Shown here: positions 53,809-63,905 of the stretch, piece after piece
How positions within the stretch are numbered: the stretch's first letter is position 1
Layout: each line of letters starts with the position of its first letter
DNA from: Rheinheimera mangrovi
GTDB taxonomy: Bacteria; Pseudomonadota; Gammaproteobacteria; Enterobacterales; Alteromonadaceae
Assembly (NCBI RefSeq): GCF_003990335.1
Contig: NZ_CP034683.1
Span: 2,649,501-2,713,500 of the forward strand
DNA: 64,000 nucleotides
Reading direction: 5' to 3'
Translations under genes and position numbers: made by a program
The notes under the pieces: generated by a model
Database searches by the model: none
What the model saw: only the letters and a program-made list of their open reading frames with translations
What the model was told of the DNA's origin: nothing

Positions 53809-54972
53809 TTAGAGCTTTTGCTGCTGGCGTAAAGTGTTTGGCAAAGAAAATGCCATTAAGGTGGCCCCCAAAGCCGCTACTGCAGCACTGACAAAAGTTA
53901 AGGTAGCGCCAGGTCCATCCGCCCATAATACGCCAGCACAGTAGGCCCCTATAGCGCCGCCACCGCCGTACACTATACCTGCATATAAAGCTTGCCCCCG
54001 ACTACGCTGCGCCGGAGCGAAAAAGCTCTGAATAAACTGCATAGCGCAGCTGTGCGCCAGAGCAAAACTGGCAGCGTGAAATAACATACTAAAAGCCAGC
54101 CAATACCAGTGTTCTGCCAGATAAGCCACAATCAGCCAACGCAGTACCGTAAGACCATAACAAAAGGTCAGCAGTACACGGTAACTAAAGCGGTTGAGTA
54201 CTTTACCTGCATAAAAAAACGCAATAATTTCCGCCAGCACCGCCAGAGCTATCATCATGCCTGAGGTCACACCGCTGTAGCCTAAATCGCGGCAATACAA
54301 AATAAAGAAACCATAAAAAGGCGCAAAACTGATCTGCATTAAAAAAGTCGCAGCCATAAAACGTAAAAACACCGGATGCTTAAACAGCGTACGAAAACGA
54401 ATAGACTCCTGCCCTTCGGTGTTTTTTAGCGTAAAAGAGGGCAATAAAAACAAAGTGCCAAGCAGCAGAGCCAAAAACACAGTGGCGCCCCAGGGCAAAA
54501 ATTCAGAGCCAAAATACTGCAACAGCAAACCACCCAGCATCACAACCACTATATAGCCCACACTGCCAAAACTGCGGACCCGGCCATACACAGTGCTGTC
54601 GTTATTCAGATAATGAAAAGCACTGACTTCCAGCTGCGGTAAAATCGCAGTCCAGAACAAGCTGAACAGCCCCAGGCCCAACACCAGCGGCCAATAGCCA
54701 AAATCGACGTAACTGCTCAGCCAGCCAATGGATGCCAACACAGCGCCAAAGCGCATGACGCTGATGGGGTCGCCTTTACGCTCCACCACCATAGCCCAAA
54801 GGCTTGGGCCAATAATACGTGCTGTGGTGACTATCGCCAGCAACAAACCTATATCGTGAGAATTAAAACCGCGGCCATCGAGAAACATCGGCAGGTAAGG
54901 TACAAAAATGCCCAACACAGCAAAATACGCAAAGTAAGCAAGTCCCAGGGCTGGGGTGGTGGCAAGTTTCAT
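53809..54972 (-). CDS. MFS transporter, HcaT/PP-type
   Basis: 387 residues with about twelve TM helices. Features of the MFS_1-like (3-phenylpropionate transporter HcaT/YcaD) group: PALGLAYFAYFAVLGIFVPY, RIIGPSLWAMVVERKGDP and YGRVRSFGSVGYIVVVMLGG. Inner-membrane importer or exporter; substrate unknown. It sits between aroC and the ATP-NAD kinase-like gene. Confidence 0.85.
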   Translation of the reverse strand: MKLATTPALGLAYFAYFAVLGIFVPYLPMFLDGRGFNSHDIGLLLAIVTTARIIGPSLWAMVVERKGDPISVMRFGAVLASIGWLSSYVDFGYWPLVLGLGLFSLFWTAILPQLEVSAFHYLNNDSTVYGRVRSFGSVGYIVVVMLGGLLLQYFGSEFLPWGATVFLALLLGTLFLLPSFTLKNTEGQESIRFRTLFKHPVFLRFMAATFLMQISFAPFYGFFILYCRDLGYSGVTSGMMIALAVLAEIIAFFYAGKVLNRFSYRVLLTFCYGLTVLRWLIVAYLAEHWYWLAFSMLFHAASFALAHSCAMQFIQSFFAPAQRSRGQALYAGIVYGGGGAIGAYCAGVLWADGPGATLTFVSAAVAALGATLMAFSLPNTLRQQQKL

Positions 54973-55022
54973 CAGATTTCCACTACAAAATTAAAAGCAC
55001 ATCACCGCGATGTACAAAAACA

Positions 55023-55045
55023 AAACGCCGCATAAAGCGACGTTT
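55023..55045 (-). terminator. Terminator of aroC
   Basis: AAACGCCGC / GCGACGTTT stem with one mismatch, T-rich on the minus strand, between aroC and the MFS gene. Confidence 0.6.
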
Positions 55046-55063
55046 CTATTCTATCCCAAAGCG

Positions 55064-56161
55064 TTACGGCTGTCGGGCAATATCTGGTGTCGTTACTATC
55101 ACATCTGCATTTTGTGCTCTGTGACGCAGGAAATGATCCATCAGCACTATCGCCAGCATCGCTTCTGCAATAGGCACAGCACGAATACCGACACAAGGAT
55201 CGTGGCGGCCTTTGGTGATCATTTCTGTTTCTTCACCGCTGGTGGTAATAGTTTTACCCGGAATGCTGATACTGGAGGTCGGCTTTAACGCAATGCTGAC
55301 GTTAATGTCCTGACCTGAGCTAATGCCACCTAAAATGCCACCCGCATGGTTAGCACTAAAGCCAGCTAAGCGCAGCTCGTCGCGATGGGTAGAACCCCGT
55401 TGTTCAACCACGGCAAAACCATCACCAATTTCGACAGCTTTCACCGCATTAATACTCATCATGGCATGGGCTATATCGGCATCAATGCGATCAAACACTG
55501 GCTCGCCCCAGCCTACAGGCACACCGGACGCCACCACGTTAATACGGGCACCGACTGAGTCGCCGTCTTTTTTCAGTTGACGCATATACTCATCTAACTG
55601 TTCGAGTACATCGACATCAGGGCAGAAAAAGGCATTTTGCTCAACCTGATCCCAATCGAGCTTTTGCGCTTTGATTGGGCCAAGCTGCGCCAGATAACCA
55701 CGAATTTCGATGCCAAATTTGGCTTTTAAGTACTGCTTGGCAATAGCCCCTGCAGCCACACGAACCGCGGTTTCACGGGCTGACGAGCGGCCACCACCAC
55801 GATAATCCCGAATACCAAATTTGTGCCAGTAGGTGTAATCCGCATGGCCTGGCCGGAATAAGTCTTTAATAGCTGAATAATCTTGCGAGCGCTGATCGGT
55901 GTTTTCAATCAGCAACCCTATGGATGCGCCTGTGCTATAGCCTTCAAACACACCAGATAAAATTTTGACGATGTCATCTTCACGACGCGCTGTGGTGTAG
56001 CGTGAAGTGCCGGGTTTGCGTCTGTCCAGCTCAAGCTGAATTTGTTCCAGATCGAGCTTTAAACCGGGCGGCAAACCATCCACTATGCCACCAATGGCCG
56101 GGCCATGGCTTTCACCAAAGGTGGTCACTTTAAAGAGTTGGCCTATAGAATTACCCGACAT
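55064..56161 (-). CDS. aroC: Chorismate synthase
   Basis: 365 residues. Last step of the shikimate pathway: EPSP to chorismate with reduced FMN. Signatures: [18 protein letters not shown] at the start, [13 protein letters not shown] with the catalytic His, and [20 protein letters not shown]. Feeds pabB (present at 19 kb) and aromatic amino acids. Operon partner of prmB upstream (49-base gap), as in enteric bacteria. Confidence 0.97.
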   Translation of the reverse strand: MSGNSIGQLFKVTTFGESHGPAIGGIVDGLPPGLKLDLEQIQLELDRRKPGTSRYTTARREDDIVKILSGVFEGYSTGASIGLLIENTDQRSQDYSAIKDLFRPGHADYTYWHKFGIRDYRGGGRSSARETAVRVAAGAIAKQYLKAKFGIEIRGYLAQLGPIKAQKLDWDQVEQNAFFCPDVDVLEQLDEYMRQLKKDGDSVGARINVVASGVPVGWGEPVFDRIDADIAHAMMSINAVKAVEIGDGFAVVEQRGSTHRDELRLAGFSANHAGGILGGISSGQDINVSIALKPTSSISIPGKTITTSGEETEMITKGRHDPCVGIRAVPIAEAMLAIVLMDHFLRHRAQNADVIVTTPDIARQP

Positions 56162-56210
56162 CCTTCACCCCTGCATATCTTTGTATTTTTTTGAAAATTA
56201 AACTTTTAAA

Positions 56211-57158
56211 CTAGGCGTCTAAACAATCCTGGTGTTTCACCAGGTCAGCTTTGCTAATGGCAAATACACCTAAACCACCACGTTCGAATTCCAGCCATTG
56301 CAATGGCAAATCTGGATACAGCTCTTGCAGTGCGACCATGCTGTTACCCACTTCACAAATCAGCCAGCCGCCGTCATTTAAATGTTCTGCCGCTTCAGAC
56401 AATATGCGACGCGTCAGTTCCAGACCATCATGGCCAGAAGCTAAACCTAATTCCGGCTCGTGATGGTATTCATCCGGTAAGTCGGCCATATCTTCAGCAT
56501 CTACATAAGGCGGGTTGGTCACAATCAAATCGTAAGTCTGACCTTTGATGGCATCATAACCATCGGACAACATAGGGAACACCTGATGCTCCAGCTCATG
56601 CTGCTCGATATTAAATATCGCTACATCCAGCGCATCTTCGCTGATATCCAGCGCATCCACTTCAGCATTCGGAAACTGTTTAGCGCAAGCAATAGCAATA
56701 CAGCCTGAGCCTGTACACAAATCTAAAATACGCGCTGGTTCATGTTCTTTAAACCAGGGCTCAAAGCTTCGGCTGATCAGCTCGCCTATAGGTGAACGTG
56801 GCACCAACACCCGCTCATCCACATAAAAGCTTAAGCCACAGAAAAAGGCTTGCTGAGTTAAATAAGCGGCTGGAATACGTTGTTCAATACGTTGCAGCAG
56901 CAAATCACAAAAGACTTTGGCTTCAGAGCTGGTGATACGCAGCGGCAACAGGTTTTCCGTGATTCGTGCCATATCCAGACTATGAGCCAGCAACAAGGCT
57001 GCTTCATCCCATGGATTGTCAGTACCGTGGCCAAAATAGATGTGGGCTCTATTAAACTGACTGACAGACCAGCGTAACCAGTCATGGATAGAATGCAGCT
57101 CGCGGATGGCTTCGTCGATAATTTCCGCAGTCAGATGGCTGCTTTGATGCTCTGTCAT
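56211..57158 (-). CDS. prmB: Ribosomal protein L3 N5-glutamine methyltransferase
   Basis: 315 residues. SAM-binding [12 protein letters not shown] (146-157) and the catalytic [10 protein letters not shown] (215-218 NPPY) of the PrmB/PrmC type; the N-terminal helical domain is PrmB-like ([20 protein letters not shown]). It methylates a Gln of ribosomal protein L3 during assembly. Immediately upstream of aroC and divergent from smrB with only 35 bases between them. Confidence 0.95.
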   Translation of the reverse strand: MTEHQSSHLTAEIIDEAIRELHSIHDWLRWSVSQFNRAHIYFGHGTDNPWDEAALLLAHSLDMARITENLLPLRITSSEAKVFCDLLLQRIEQRIPAAYLTQQAFFCGLSFYVDERVLVPRSPIGELISRSFEPWFKEHEPARILDLCTGSGCIAIACAKQFPNAEVDALDISEDALDVAIFNIEQHELEHQVFPMLSDGYDAIKGQTYDLIVTNPPYVDAEDMADLPDEYHHEPELGLASGHDGLELTRRILSEAAEHLNDGGWLICEVGNSMVALQELYPDLPLQWLEFERGGLGVFAISKADLVKHQDCLDA

Positions 57159-57193
57159 TGTGTTTTACTCTAGTGATTGGTTAGACTTCGGGC

Positions 57194-57730
57194 ATGCGAA
57201 AAAAAACACCAGTTCCAGATCTTCCAGAAGAAGAAAAACAGCTGTTCCGTGACTCGGTAACAGGCGCACGCCCCTTGCAGCAGGACAAGATACCTTTTGC
57301 CCGCCAACCCGGCAAGGTCAGAATGGCCGCCACTTTAACAAATAGCAGTCCAGATAGCCATTTGTTTTACTTTTCAGACCAGTACGAAGGTTTTTTCAGC
57401 GACAGCAGCACTTTGGCATTTGTTCAGAGCGGCGATGACCCCACTTTAGCCAGGCAATTAAAACGTGGCGAATTCCGCCCGGCCGTGGTGCTGGATTTAC
57501 ATGGTTTAACCCAGCTACAAGCCAAAACCGAACTGGCTGGTTTATTGGCTTATTGTGAGCAACAGCATTTTAACTGTGCTTGTGTGGTGCATGGCAAAGG
57601 TTTGGGTATTCTGGCAAAACGAGTACCAAATTGGCTGGTGCAACACCCAAATGTGCGGGCTTTTCATACAGCCCCAACAGAATGGGGCCGCGACGGTGCC
57701 TTACTTGTTTTGCTTAAGACACCGATTTAA
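57194..57730 (+). CDS. smrB: Smr-domain endonuclease SmrB
   Basis: 178 residues. N-terminal unstructured part, then an Smr domain (about 95-178) with VLDLHGLTQLQAKTELAGLL and HGKGLGILAKRVPNWL plus TAPTEWGRDGALLVLLK. In E. coli SmrB cleaves mRNA between collided ribosomes. It is divergent from prmB, the conserved arrangement. The 3' end overlaps sixA (convergent) by 17 bases. Confidence 0.95.
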   Translation: MRKKTPVPDLPEEEKQLFRDSVTGARPLQQDKIPFARQPGKVRMAATLTNSSPDSHLFYFSDQYEGFFSDSSTLAFVQSGDDPTLARQLKRGEFRPAVVLDLHGLTQLQAKTELAGLLAYCEQQHFNCACVVHGKGLGILAKRVPNWLVQHPNVRAFHTAPTEWGRDGALLVLLKTPI

Positions 57731-58205
57731 CCCGCTGGATCAAGCCGGGACAGGCGTATTCCAATAACACACCTTTATGCGGATGGTATTCAATGCAAGC
57801 CACGCCCGCAGTATCAAAAATAGGGGTTTGGCCACTGCGGGTAAAAGCTTCAACTAAAAAGCTCACCAACGGCATATGAGAGACCAATAAAATTTTGGCC
57901 TGAGGATTTTCAGCGTATAGCAGGTCGAGAAAATCAACCACCAGCTGCGCATTTCCTTCAGGGACCAGATCCATATTCAGCTCAACAGCTTGGGTCGACA
58001 GCCTTTTTTGCATTAAAACTGCGGCGGTTTGCTGAGTCCTGCGATAAGGGCTGGAGAAAATCCGGTCAAATGCACTATAGTGGTGGTGCAGCCATTCAGC
58101 CATTTGACTGACTTCGGCCTGACCTGCTGCTGTTAATTGTCGTTCACTGTCGCTCAAGTACTGCGGTTCAGCTTCACCGTGCCGCATAATAACCAAATTA
58201 ACCAT
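57714..58205 (-). CDS. sixA: Phosphohistidine phosphatase SixA
   Basis: 163 residues. Catalytic RHG with H9 (VIMRHGEAEP), second His in LLVSHMPLVSFL, and conserved FDRIFSSPYRRTQQT. It removes phosphate from histidines, in enteric bacteria from the NPr of the nitrogen phosphotransferase system. Small histidine-phosphatase fold, cytoplasmic. Confidence 0.93.
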   Translation of the reverse strand: MVNLVIMRHGEAEPQYLSDSERQLTAAGQAEVSQMAEWLHHHYSAFDRIFSSPYRRTQQTAAVLMQKRLSTQAVELNMDLVPEGNAQLVVDFLDLLYAENPQAKILLVSHMPLVSFLVEAFTRSGQTPIFDTAGVACIEYHPHKGVLLEYACPGLIQRVKSVS

Positions 58206-58377
58206 TGTTGCTACCAGTTACAACTTCGCGACGCTCGCGAAAAGAGTGCGCTATGATAATGAAAGTTAATGCCGACAGTAACTGCTAATAAAGCATAAAA
58301 TTGCGTTACTATATTCCTAATCGCTATGAAGAACCCTTGCCTTCCATATTCTCAGGGTTCCCGTCACGAGGCATAAA

Positions 58378-61149
58378 TTGAAAAAAAACCAGTTAATGCA
58401 AAGCCCTAACGACAAGCGAGAGTACCTGGCACTGACTTTACCTAACGATCTGCCCGTACTCTTAGTGCATCAACAAGACGCAGAAAAAAGTGCAGCTGCG
58501 CTGACTGTGAATGTCGGACATTTTGACGATCCGGCTGAACGGCAGGGTTTAGCGCATTTTCTCGAACATATGCTGTTTTTAGGCACTGAAAACTACCCGG
58601 ATGCCGGTGAATACCAACATTTTATTAATCATCATGGTGGCAGCCATAATGCATGGACAGGTACAGAACACAGCAGCTTTTTCTTTGATATAGATACCGA
58701 CTACTTTGAACAGGCTTTGGACAGGTTTGCTGATATGTTCCGCGCGCCATTGTTTCACGCTGATTATATTGAAAAAGAACGCCAGGCTATTGAGGCTGAA
58801 TTTTCACTAAAATTAAAAGATGACAGCAGACGGATTTATCAGGTGCACAAAGAAACTGTAAATCCAGCCCACCCTTTTGCTAAGTTTTCTGTGGGTAATT
58901 TACTGACTTTGTGCGATACGCCAGAGCAAAGCCTGCAGCAGGCGGTACAGCATTTTTTTAAAACCCAATATGGCACCCGCCGCATGACTTTATGCCTGGT
59001 ATCGCCGCTACCTTTACAGCAACTGGAACAGCTAGTGCATCAGCATTTTGATGCTTTGCCCAATCATGTTTGCGCCAAAGCCCCTTTATCAGAGCCATTG
59101 TATCTGGCCGAACATCAGGCTTTGCAACTGGATATAGAACCCCACAAATTCAGTCAGCGGCTGGTTGCCAGTTTTGCATTGCCTGACATCCAGCCCTGGT
59201 ACAAATACAAGCTGATTTCCTTTTTGGCACATTTGTTAGGGGATGAGGGCCCTGGCTCTTTGCTCGCTTATATAAAAGACCATGGCTGGGTGAATCAGTT
59301 GAGTGCTGGTGGTGGTATAGATGGCAGCAACTACAAAGATTTCACTTTGTCGTTTGAGCTGACAGAACAAGGCGTGTTTGCCAAAGACCAGATTATTGAA
59401 GCCTTGTTTGGTCAGTTACAATTACTACGCCAATCACCGTTTCCAGAACATTTATTTCTGGAGCGCCAGCGCTTAGTGCACTGGAGCTACTTGTATCAGG
59501 AGCCGAGCACAGCTCTGCAGGGTGCTTGCGATTTATCGGTGAATATGCAGCATTACCCGGTGGATGACTATGTGTATGGCGACTACCGTATGGATGTCCC
59601 ACCAGAGCAGCTTTACCGTGAATTGTTGGGGCATTTCCGCCCGGACAATATGAGGGTTATGTTTATAGCCCCGGACATCCAGGCCAACCGCGAAGCACGC
59701 TGGTATCAAACGCCTTATAGCGTACAACCTTTACAACAAAGCCAAATCAATAATTACTTGCATGCGAAGGTGCCTGAAGGCAACCATCTACCGCAAAGCA
59801 ACCCTTATCTGGTGACTCAACTGAATTTGCTGGCCGATACTGATCATATGGCCAAACCTGTATTAGTCGCCAAAGAAGCAGGCTTTAAATTGTGGTTTAA
59901 AGCCGACACTGATTTTAAGACACCCAAAGGCCATATTTTTGTGCAGTTGAATTTGCCGAATTGCATCAGCTCAGTCATTCAAATGGCCAATAGCCGGTTA
60001 TGGCTGGAGTTATTTCAGGATCAAATCAACGAAAGCTTTTATGCCGCCACTACAGCAGGTCTGACTTACCATTTGCATGTGCAGCATAATGGCATCAGTC
60101 TTCACAGCAGTGGTCTGGCAGGCAATCAAATTAAGTTAGTGGCAGATCTATTAGCGCAGATGGCAATTTGTCAGTTTGATGAACAGCGTTTTGATGAGAT
60201 TAAACGCCAACTGATTCGCCACTGGCAAAACCACAGTAAAAACAAACCTGTATCTAAGTTGTTCAGCCAATTATCCTCGTTATTGCAACCATTAAATCCG
60301 GATATCGACCAACTGGCGTCAGCCTTACAGCAACAAAGTTACAGCGATTTTCTTCAGTTTCATCAGCAGTTGTTGAAACAAGTGCATCTGGAAGCTTTTA
60401 TGCTGGGCAACTGGCGCACATCCGATGCAGAGCAGTTAACTCAGTCATTAAAACTCTGGCTGGCTGAACAACAGCAAGGTGAAGCGCTGCCCCGTCAACG
60501 TTACAATACTCAGGATATAGGCCCGGTATGGGTGAAAGTGGCAGTGGAGCACAGCGATCAGGCTCTGGTGATTTATTTACCATCCAGACAAAAACGCCCT
60601 GTAGATATGGCGCTTTTTATGCTGGCCAACCATTTACTCTCGCCCGAATACTTCCATGTGCTGCGTACAGAACAACAACTGGGATATCTGGTCGGCACTG
60701 GTTATGTGCCGATGAATCTGTTGCCTGGTATCGCCTTTTATATTCAAAGCCCATCGGCCTCATGCGCCGACTTATACAAAGCAACTTTGGCTTTTTACAA
60801 AAACTTCTTGTCAGAGCTTGAAGAACTGGACGACGCCGAATTTGTGCAGATGAAACAAGGCCTTGCGACACAAATAAAAGAGCGCGACAGCAGCTTAGGT
60901 GCCAGAGCCAAGCGGCTTTGGCTGGCGATTGGGCAAGGTGATCATCGGTTTGATTTAAACGAACAGATAGAAGTTGCGTTGGAGCAGTTGAGCCTGAACG
61001 ATTTTATCGCGTTCTTTTATCAATTGCTGGCACCGGATTACGACGCCATTTTCCTGGCTACAGGAGATAAACCGGATCATAGCCATTTAACTGAGCAAAA
61101 CCCGTTCAATTTATTAGAGAAATTACCTTTATTATCGGAATGGCTTTGA
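58378..61149 (+). CDS. Insulinase family (M16) zinc protease
   Basis: 923 residues from TTG 58378 with GAGG eight bases upstream; ATG 58396 is the alternative. M16 motif HXXEH-76-E is exact: H60, E63, H64 (HFLEHMLFLG) and E141 in ERQAIEAEF. A second, inactive M16 half and C-terminal domain follow, giving pitrilysin/insulin-degrading-enzyme size. No signal peptide is seen, so it is likely cytoplasmic, unlike E. coli pitrilysin. Degrades short peptides. Confidence 0.92.
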   Translation: MKKNQLMQSPNDKREYLALTLPNDLPVLLVHQQDAEKSAAALTVNVGHFDDPAERQGLAHFLEHMLFLGTENYPDAGEYQHFINHHGGSHNAWTGTEHSSFFFDIDTDYFEQALDRFADMFRAPLFHADYIEKERQAIEAEFSLKLKDDSRRIYQVHKETVNPAHPFAKFSVGNLLTLCDTPEQSLQQAVQHFFKTQYGTRRMTLCLVSPLPLQQLEQLVHQHFDALPNHVCAKAPLSEPLYLAEHQALQLDIEPHKFSQRLVASFALPDIQPWYKYKLISFLAHLLGDEGPGSLLAYIKDHGWVNQLSAGGGIDGSNYKDFTLSFELTEQGVFAKDQIIEALFGQLQLLRQSPFPEHLFLERQRLVHWSYLYQEPSTALQGACDLSVNMQHYPVDDYVYGDYRMDVPPEQLYRELLGHFRPDNMRVMFIAPDIQANREARWYQTPYSVQPLQQSQINNYLHAKVPEGNHLPQSNPYLVTQLNLLADTDHMAKPVLVAKEAGFKLWFKADTDFKTPKGHIFVQLNLPNCISSVIQMANSRLWLELFQDQINESFYAATTAGLTYHLHVQHNGISLHSSGLAGNQIKLVADLLAQMAICQFDEQRFDEIKRQLIRHWQNHSKNKPVSKLFSQLSSLLQPLNPDIDQLASALQQQSYSDFLQFHQQLLKQVHLEAFMLGNWRTSDAEQLTQSLKLWLAEQQQGEALPRQRYNTQDIGPVWVKVAVEHSDQALVIYLPSRQKRPVDMALFMLANHLLSPEYFHVLRTEQQLGYLVGTGYVPMNLLPGIAFYIQSPSASCADLYKATLAFYKNFLSELEELDDAEFVQMKQGLATQIKERDSSLGARAKRLWLAIGQGDHRFDLNEQIEVALEQLSLNDFIAFFYQLLAPDYDAIFLATGDKPDHSHLTEQNPFNLLEKLPLLSEWL

Positions 61150-61203
61150 CAGTGTGGATAACATTGGTTACCGTGATTTGACATCCATTAAAAAAGTCTG
61201 ACT

Positions 61204-63441
61204 GTGCGCCTTACTCCTATTTTATCACTGATAGTAAGCTTGGTGATGCTTGTTCCTTTGCCTGTGTTTGCCACGGGCTGGGAGCAATTGCAGCCTTATG
61301 TGCTCACCATCATCTCCGCCCTTTCTATCGTCGCTCTGACACTGGCGCATTTGAGCATAGTGCGGATGCGACGCTATCAATCCAAATTGGAACAAAGTGA
61401 AGAGCGTTTACGTTTGTCCTTATGGGGCAGTGGCGATGAATTATGGGACTGGGATATGCAAGCTGGTCAATTGTACCGTTCCAGCTCCTGGCATCAACCT
61501 CTGGAAAAACCGGAAGACAGTCAACAGTTCCCGCCGAATCGCTCTGAAATCCATCCACAGGATGTAGAAAGAGTGACCAGTTCGCTGCAACAGCATATGC
61601 ATGGCATGACCCCTATATTTGAAGCCAGTTATCGCATTAAAGCGGCTAACGGCCAGTGGGTCTGGGTGCTGGATCGCGGTAAAGTGGTGCAGCTGAATGA
61701 ACAAGGTCAGGCTATTCGCATGACTGGCACCTTAAAAAATATTCAACAATTAAAAGAAACCGAAGAGCGCTTAAGCTTATTTGCCCGCTGTCTGGACAAT
61801 ATCTCCGATGCAGTGATGGTGTGTGACACTCATTTTGCCTTATTAGAAGTCAATCCGGCTTTTGTCAGCATGACGGGCAAAAGCCGTGAATCTGTGTTGC
61901 ATAGCGTGTTTGAACTTTCCCTCTACCCTGCCCGCTTTTTACATGAAATACGTCAGGCGTTATTAGAGCAGGGCTATTGGGCAGGAGAAATTGAAGATAA
62001 AAGACATAATGGTGAGCTCTATCAGGCCGAATTGAGTTTTGATGTGATTAAAGACGAGCTGGGGCAAGTGCAGCAGTTTGTTGGTGTGATCTCCGATATC
62101 AGCGAGCGGAAAAAACGCGAAGCTGAGCTTAATCGTCTGGCCGATACTGATACCTTAACCGGCTTACCAAACAGAGCTCGTTTTTCCAGTCACTTAACGC
62201 AGCTGGTGCGTGAGCAGGTAGAGCACGCACTTCTGGTATTCGATTTAGACAACTTCAAAAAAATTAATGACTCTCTGGGACATGAACTCGGCGACACCTT
62301 GTTATGCAAACTGTCCGAACGTTTAAGCCATTTCACCCGTTTTAAAGCTAAGTTATACCGTTTAGGCGGTGACGAGTTTGCTGTGGTGCTGGAAAATACC
62401 AATGATATCCACAGCATCACCAGCTTGGGCAAAGACCTGCTAAAGCAAATTAACCTGCCTTTTTTTATTGAACAACACGAATTGGCCATCACCAGCAGTA
62501 TTGGCATAGTGTTGTATCCGGAAGATGGCCACGACCCGCAGGCTCTGCTAAGAAACGCAGATACAGCCATGTATCATGCCAAACATGAAGGCGCCAACCG
62601 TTACCTGTTTTTTAATGACTCCATGAACAAGCTGGCGGTTAAACGCTTGCAGGTAGAAAACCTGATCCGTCATGGCTTAAAAGAAGACTACTTCACGGTT
62701 TTTTATCAGCCAAAGATGGACATAGTTACAGGCCAGCTGGTGGGTATGGAAGCTTTGGTGCGATTTATCACACCGAAAAAAGGCTTAATCAGTCCGGCCT
62801 CTTTTATTCCGGTGGCGGAAGAAACAGGCCAAATTCTTGAAATTGGTGAAGTGGTTTTGCAAAAAACTTGCGAAGACGTCAAGCGTTGGATAGATATGGG
62901 CCTGTTTCATGGCCGCGTTGCCGTCAACTTATCAGCCAAGCAGTTTATGCTGCCGTTTTTATGTGAGCAGATAGACGACATTCTGCAGCGCTCTGAACTG
63001 CCCTCTTATCACCTGGAGCTGGAGATCACCGAAGGCACAGTGATGCAATCGCCCACTCTGGCGATAGATACCATGAAGAAGCTACGAGCCCGGGGTATTC
63101 ATCTGGCGATGGACGACTTTGGTACCGGCTACTCCTCTTTGGCGTATTTAAAACAGTTTCCGCTCAATACACTGAAAATCGACAAAGCCTTCATCGACGA
63201 TATGAATACAGCCCGTGGCCGCAATATGGTGGATACCATAGTGACCATAGCGCACAACCTGAACCTGACAGTGGTCGCAGAAGGGGTGGAGCAAGCTGAG
63301 CAGCTGCAACAGCTGAAACAGCTGCGCTGTGAGATTATTCAGGGTTATTTCTACAGTAAGCCCTTGTCTGCCCATGATTTTGGTTTGTTCTTAAAACAAC
63401 AGAAACAACAAAAACCAAAACTGACGGCTGTACCTGGTTAA
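61204..63441 (+). CDS. PAS/GGDEF/EAL membrane protein
   Basis: 745 residues starting at GTG 61204. N-terminal signal-like segment and a TM helix at about 32-53, two PAS domains (65-190 and 195-310), GGDEF (RLGGDEF near 388) and EAL (GMEALVRF near 516, LEITEG, DDFGTGYSS, KIDKAF). The GGDEF I-site is lost: RFKA stands where RxxD is expected. Cyclic di-GMP turnover enzyme; the EAL half looks intact. Placed directly after the M16 protease gene (54-base gap), so it may be co-transcribed. Confidence 0.93.
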   Translation: MRLTPILSLIVSLVMLVPLPVFATGWEQLQPYVLTIISALSIVALTLAHLSIVRMRRYQSKLEQSEERLRLSLWGSGDELWDWDMQAGQLYRSSSWHQPLEKPEDSQQFPPNRSEIHPQDVERVTSSLQQHMHGMTPIFEASYRIKAANGQWVWVLDRGKVVQLNEQGQAIRMTGTLKNIQQLKETEERLSLFARCLDNISDAVMVCDTHFALLEVNPAFVSMTGKSRESVLHSVFELSLYPARFLHEIRQALLEQGYWAGEIEDKRHNGELYQAELSFDVIKDELGQVQQFVGVISDISERKKREAELNRLADTDTLTGLPNRARFSSHLTQLVREQVEHALLVFDLDNFKKINDSLGHELGDTLLCKLSERLSHFTRFKAKLYRLGGDEFAVVLENTNDIHSITSLGKDLLKQINLPFFIEQHELAITSSIGIVLYPEDGHDPQALLRNADTAMYHAKHEGANRYLFFNDSMNKLAVKRLQVENLIRHGLKEDYFTVFYQPKMDIVTGQLVGMEALVRFITPKKGLISPASFIPVAEETGQILEIGEVVLQKTCEDVKRWIDMGLFHGRVAVNLSAKQFMLPFLCEQIDDILQRSELPSYHLELEITEGTVMQSPTLAIDTMKKLRARGIHLAMDDFGTGYSSLAYLKQFPLNTLKIDKAFIDDMNTARGRNMVDTIVTIAHNLNLTVVAEGVEQAEQLQQLKQLRCEIIQGYFYSKPLSAHDFGLFLKQQKQQKPKLTAVPG

Positions 63442-63491
63442 AAAGGCTTTGATCTTTAGGCTGTAGATCATTAATAACACAATATAAAAAA

Positions 63492-63538
63492 AGGGTTAGT
63501 AAAGATCGAGTGCTAAGCACCGGATCTCTACTAACCCT
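63492..63538. terminator. Bidirectional terminator GGDEF-EAL / maoP
   Basis: AGGGTTAGTA (63492-63501) pairs with TACTAACCCT (63529-63538), with an inner GATC/GATC stem; A- and T-rich flanks. Confidence 0.8.
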
Positions 63539-63557
63539 CTTTTCAGAGTACTACTTT

Positions 63558-63905
63558 TTAATCTGCGTCGTTATCTACAAAAGAGAAGTCTTCGCCACCA
63601 TCTGCAATACGCTTCTTACCGAACACGGTATGGAATTTGCGTTTTTCCTGCAAACGTTGCTTGTACTTCAACCAAACCTTTTCATACTGGCTGGCGGCTT
63701 CCTGTTCACCTTTGCAAACAGCGATAAAACGTTGTTCTTCTTCATTGACTGGCTGGCGTGAGCCTGCTTCCAGTTCCTGCATGGCGTTGCCATGTTTTTC
63801 CAGCAGATTACCCTCTGCCAGAGTAAAGCGCCCGGACCTGGTGAATCCCTTAGGGAAATTCTGGTCATCGAAAAAGCGACGATTAGCGACAAAACTTTGC
63901 TGCAT
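63558..63905 (-). CDS. maoP: Macrodomain Ori protein (DUF413)
   Basis: 115 residues from ATG 63905 with AGAGGA upstream; GTG 63908 is the alternative. Full-length YifE/MaoP: FVANRRFFDDQNFPKGFTRS, EGNLLEKHGNAMQELE and VNEEEQRFIAVCKGEQEA. In enteric bacteria it organises the Ori macrodomain with the maoS site. Monocistronic. Confidence 0.93.
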   Translation of the reverse strand: MQQSFVANRRFFDDQNFPKGFTRSGRFTLAEGNLLEKHGNAMQELEAGSRQPVNEEEQRFIAVCKGEQEAASQYEKVWLKYKQRLQEKRKFHTVFGKKRIADGGEDFSFVDNDAD

